DNA from: Lysobacterales bacterium
Lineage (GTDB): Bacteria > Pseudomonadota > Gammaproteobacteria > Xanthomonadales > Rhodanobacteraceae
Reading direction: 5' to 3'
DNA: 8,526 nt
Assembly (NCBI GenBank): GCA_013298265.1
Contig: JAAFHE010000123.1
Span: 1 to 8,526, forward strand
Positions 6,068 through 8,526 of the stretch are shown in pieces. The position numbers and the translations under genes are program-made. The notes beneath the pieces are model-generated. The model did not search any database and had not been told where the DNA came from. It worked only from the letters and a program-made list of their open reading frames with translations. Positions within the stretch are counted from its first letter, which is position 1. Each line of letters opens with the position of its first letter.

Positions 6068-8526
6068 ATGTCGAATCACGCCCTGTTCGTGTTGCGTTCC
6101 CTGGCCGCTGCGACTGACGCGGATGTCACTCACGCTTACCTGCCCAACCAGCTGCGCTTTGCGCTTGAGCTGCCGCCCGACGGCCAGTCCGCCGCAGCGC
6201 GTACACAGGCGCTGCGCGCGCCGCTGGCTGGGCTGCTGGAGTCGCCGCGGTTCTTGCTCGAACCGCTGTTCACGGACGACGACGCGAACGAATCGGTATT
6301 CCTTGTGCTGGCCTTTCCGGGCGTGGAGCGCACGGTTCCGCCGGAAATGCTGTTCGCCATGGCCGAGGAGCTGCGCATCGCGCTGCACCTGACCTCCTGC
6401 GAGCCGGATCTGGGCGCTGACGTCTTCGTCGATCCCGAGCCGCAGCGGCTGGGCACGACGGAATCCGCCGTCGTCGACGCGATGTGCTGGGTCGACGGCG
6501 AGGCGCCGGCGAACAAGCGCTGGGCACTGGAGAACCTGCGGGTGCCGCAGGCCTGGGCGATATCGCCGCTCATGGGCAGCGGCGTCAAAGTGGCGCAGCC
6601 GGATACCGGCATCACCGATCACCCGGAGATCCAGGACGCGAACCTGCGCTTGGCCGACGCGCTGAACATCCTCGAAGGCGGCACTAATCCGCTCGATCCG
6701 CTGCACGGCAGCGCGGCCAACCCCGGCCACGGCACGGCGACCGGCAGCGTGCTGGCCTCGGGCATGAGCGGCCAGATCGTCGGTGCCGCGCCGAATGCGG
6801 AGCTGATCCCGATACGCTGCCTCGACGACGTCAAGGTGTTCGACGGCACGCCCGTGGCCAAGGCCATCGAGCACGCGCGCAAGGTCGGTGCCGACGTCAT
6901 TTCGATGAGCCTGGGCGGCACGCCCAGCCGGTCCGTCCACAAGGCCATCCGCAAGGCGGTCGATGCGGACATGATCGTTGTCGCGGCGGCCGGCAACTGC
7001 GTGGGCCTGGTCGTCTGGCCGGCACAGTACGACGACGTGATCGCCGTCGGCGGCACCAATATCGAAGACAAGAAATGGAAAGGTTCCAGCAGCGGCGGCG
7101 CGGTCGCGATTTCGGCGCCCGCGGAGCTGGTCTGGCGCGCCGAACGCAAGAAAGCGGGCGATCCGCCGGCACTGGTCTCAGGCGGGCAGGGCACGTCGTT
7201 CGCGACCGCGCTGACCGCCGGCGTCGCGGCGCTGTGGCTCGCGCATTTCGGCCGGGCGGCGGTGCAGGCTCAGGCCCGCGCACGCGACGTGCGTGTACAG
7301 GAACTGTTCCGCGCGGCGTTGCGCCAGACGGCGCGACGTCCGGCTGACTGGAACAGCGGCAAGCTTGGTGCCGGCATCGTCGATGCGGCCGCGCTACTGT
7401 CGCTGCCGCTGGCGCAGATTGCGGTCGGCAGCCGGCCGCGCGCGAACGACGCGGAAGCCTTCGGCCAGGTGCTGGAGGCGGCACAGGGCCCGGGTACGGC
7501 CGATCCGGTTTTCGACTGGGCGGCGCACGGGCTCGAAGTGGCCAGCCTGGTGCTGGCCGATGCCAAGAGCGGACGCGATCTGAGCGCCGGCCGGCGCGAA
7601 GCGCGAGCCTTTGACCGGGAGGCCTCGGAAGGACTCATCGAGGCGGCGCAGGTATCGGCAGACCCGCGCCTGGCCGCGCTCGCGCTGCGCGCGCGCCGTC
7701 CGTCGCGCCAGCCGCCGCCGCCTCCGCCGGCCGCAACCAGCAGCAACGAGCGGCTGATCCGCAAGCTCGGCAGCCAGCCCGGCGGCCCTGCGCTGTCGCT
7801 CGAGTCGGCGCAGGGCAACCTGGCGCCCAAGGGGCGCGATGCGCTCATGGAATCGGTGCAGCGGCGCGTCGATCCCGTGCAGCGCAGCGGCGCGGCGGCG
7901 GAAATCGGCCAGATCGCCGCGGGCATCGATCAATTGCACGCGCGCGGCAGCGCCGCGACATTGTCGCTGGAGCAGCGCGTTGGCCTGGAGGCTCTGGTCC
8001 AGCTGACCGAGCGCCCGGCCCTGGTCATCGTCGATCGAGACGGCGGGCAGACACTGGAGCTCGACCTGCGCAATCCGACGGCCGATCAGCTCGCGGATCT
8101 CGGCGAATTCCAGGGCCTGCTGCTGCTGGCGCTGGCGGACATCGAAAAGCGCATGGTCTCGGTCGGCCGCATCGACGCCGACGGCGCGCATTCGGGCACC
8201 GGTTTCGTCGTCGCGCCGGATCTGGTCATGACGAACCGTCACGTCGCCGAAACGATCGCCGCGCCAGTGCCGCGCGCGACCAATCCCGACCGCTGGATGC
8301 TCACCCGCGATGCGAGCATCGACTTCTCGCCGCTCGCAAACGACCCGACACGACGCTTCCGCATCAGCGAGGTGGTGTTCGCCGGGCCGGATCCGATCCT
8401 CGGCCAGCGCTTCGATGCAGCGCATCTCGACCTGGCCCTGCTGCGCGTGGAAACCATCAACGCGGCCGGACGCGCGCTGCCGCCGCTGCTGCCGCTGTCG
8501 CAGGCGGTGCTCGGACTGCAGGAGCC
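6068..8526 (+). CDS. Tandem subtilisin-like (S8) and trypsin-like (S1) serine protease fusion (3' end cut by window edge)
   Basis: I read 819 complete codons without a stop. Residues 1-150 are not recognised. RWALENLRVPQAW (151-163) leads into a full S8 domain: Asp179 in QPDTGI, His221 in GHGTATGS, oxyanion Asn310 in AAAGN, and nucleophile Ser377 in GTSFATALTAGVAALW. These are all four residues expected of an active subtilase. Residues 440-545 are Ala/Arg-rich; Pro549-554 form a linker. Residues 560-700 look helical and contain TERPALVIVDRDGG (647-660). A trypsin-like fold then starts: SVGRI (698-702), GTGFVV (710-715), His725 in TNRHV and Asp788 in HLDLALL. Its serine should lie beyond the window. 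No signal peptide or membrane helix is seen at the N-terminus, so it is probably cytoplasmic. Base composition resembles the neighbours. It begins 243 nt after rodA, so it is probably a separate transcription unit. Substrate and role are unknown; proteolytic signalling or defence is conjecture. Confidence 0.9.
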   Translation, partial: MSNHALFVLRSLAAATDADVTHAYLPNQLRFALELPPDGQSAAARTQALRAPLAGLLESPRFLLEPLFTDDDANESVFLVLAFPGVERTVPPEMLFAMAEELRIALHLTSCEPDLGADVFVDPEPQRLGTTESAVVDAMCWVDGEAPANKRWALENLRVPQAWAISPLMGSGVKVAQPDTGITDHPEIQDANLRLADALNILEGGTNPLDPLHGSAANPGHGTATGSVLASGMSGQIVGAAPNAELIPIRCLDDVKVFDGTPVAKAIEHARKVGADVISMSLGGTPSRSVHKAIRKAVDADMIVVAAAGNCVGLVVWPAQYDDVIAVGGTNIEDKKWKGSSSGGAVAISAPAELVWRAERKKAGDPPALVSGGQGTSFATALTAGVAALWLAHFGRAAVQAQARARDVRVQELFRAALRQTARRPADWNSGKLGAGIVDAAALLSLPLAQIAVGSRPRANDAEAFGQVLEAAQGPGTADPVFDWAAHGLEVASLVLADAKSGRDLSAGRREARAFDREASEGLIEAAQVSADPRLAALALRARRPSRQPPPPPPAATSSNERLIRKLGSQPGGPALSLESAQGNLAPKGRDALMESVQRRVDPVQRSGAAAEIGQIAAGIDQLHARGSAATLSLEQRVGLEALVQLTERPALVIVDRDGGQTLELDLRNPTADQLADLGEFQGLLLLALADIEKRMVSVGRIDADGAHSGTGFVVAPDLVMTNRHVAETIAAPVPRATNPDRWMLTRDASIDFSPLANDPTRRFRISEVVFAGPDPILGQRFDAAHLDLALLRVETINAAGRALPPLLPLSQAVLGLQE

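Noticed and set aside
5916..6392. A GTG-started + frame overlapping the start of the protease gene
   Set aside because: It has no ribosome binding site, is Arg/Cys-rich, and conflicts with the well-placed AGGAG and ATG at 6068 in another frame.
7394..8425. A 343-codon minus-strand frame opposite the protease gene
   Set aside because: The + strand shows ordered catalytic motifs of two protease families through this stretch, while the reverse frame shows only Arg/Ala/Gln-rich sequence.

Overview
This window most likely comes from a GC-rich gammaproteobacterium of the Xanthomonadales/Lysobacterales (Rhodanobacteraceae or Xanthomonadaceae type). The MreB protein is close, as far as I can recall, to Xanthomonas-type MreB (for example the stretch [21 protein letters not shown]). 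The five rod-shape genes are in one block, as in that order and in many betaproteobacteria. No database search was possible, so this placement is from memory.

Positions 1-5824 hold the rod-complex (elongasome) operon, all on the + strand: mreB (5' end cut by the window edge), a 189-nt gap with a striking double hairpin, then mreC, mreD, mrdA (PBP2) and rodA. The last four genes each overlap the next by exactly four bases (ATGA at 2302-2305, 2790-2793 and 4709-4712), so they are almost certainly one translationally coupled unit. MreB filaments lie under the inner membrane. MreC and MreD link them to the periplasmic synthase pair: RodA polymerises glycan strands from lipid II and PBP2 cross-links them. 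All motifs expected of working enzymes are present. MreC and PBP2 both carry low-complexity Pro/Ala-rich C-terminal tails.

Positions 5825-6067 are a non-coding gap. It has a short hairpin without a T-run, a possible weak promoter, and a cluster of three degenerate repeats beginning CCGGTT just before a good ribosome binding site.

Positions 6068-8526 hold one long open reading frame that runs off the right edge (819 complete codons, no stop). It encodes a two-protease protein: a complete subtilisin-like (S8) domain with Asp179, His221, Asn310 and Ser377, a hexaproline linker, a helical middle region, then the first part of a trypsin-like (S1) domain with His725 and Asp788. The S1 nucleophile serine would lie beyond the window. 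No signal peptide is visible, so the protein is probably cytoplasmic. This is the accessory and most unusual part of the window. Whether it belongs to a defence or other proteolytic signalling system depends on genes downstream that are not shown.
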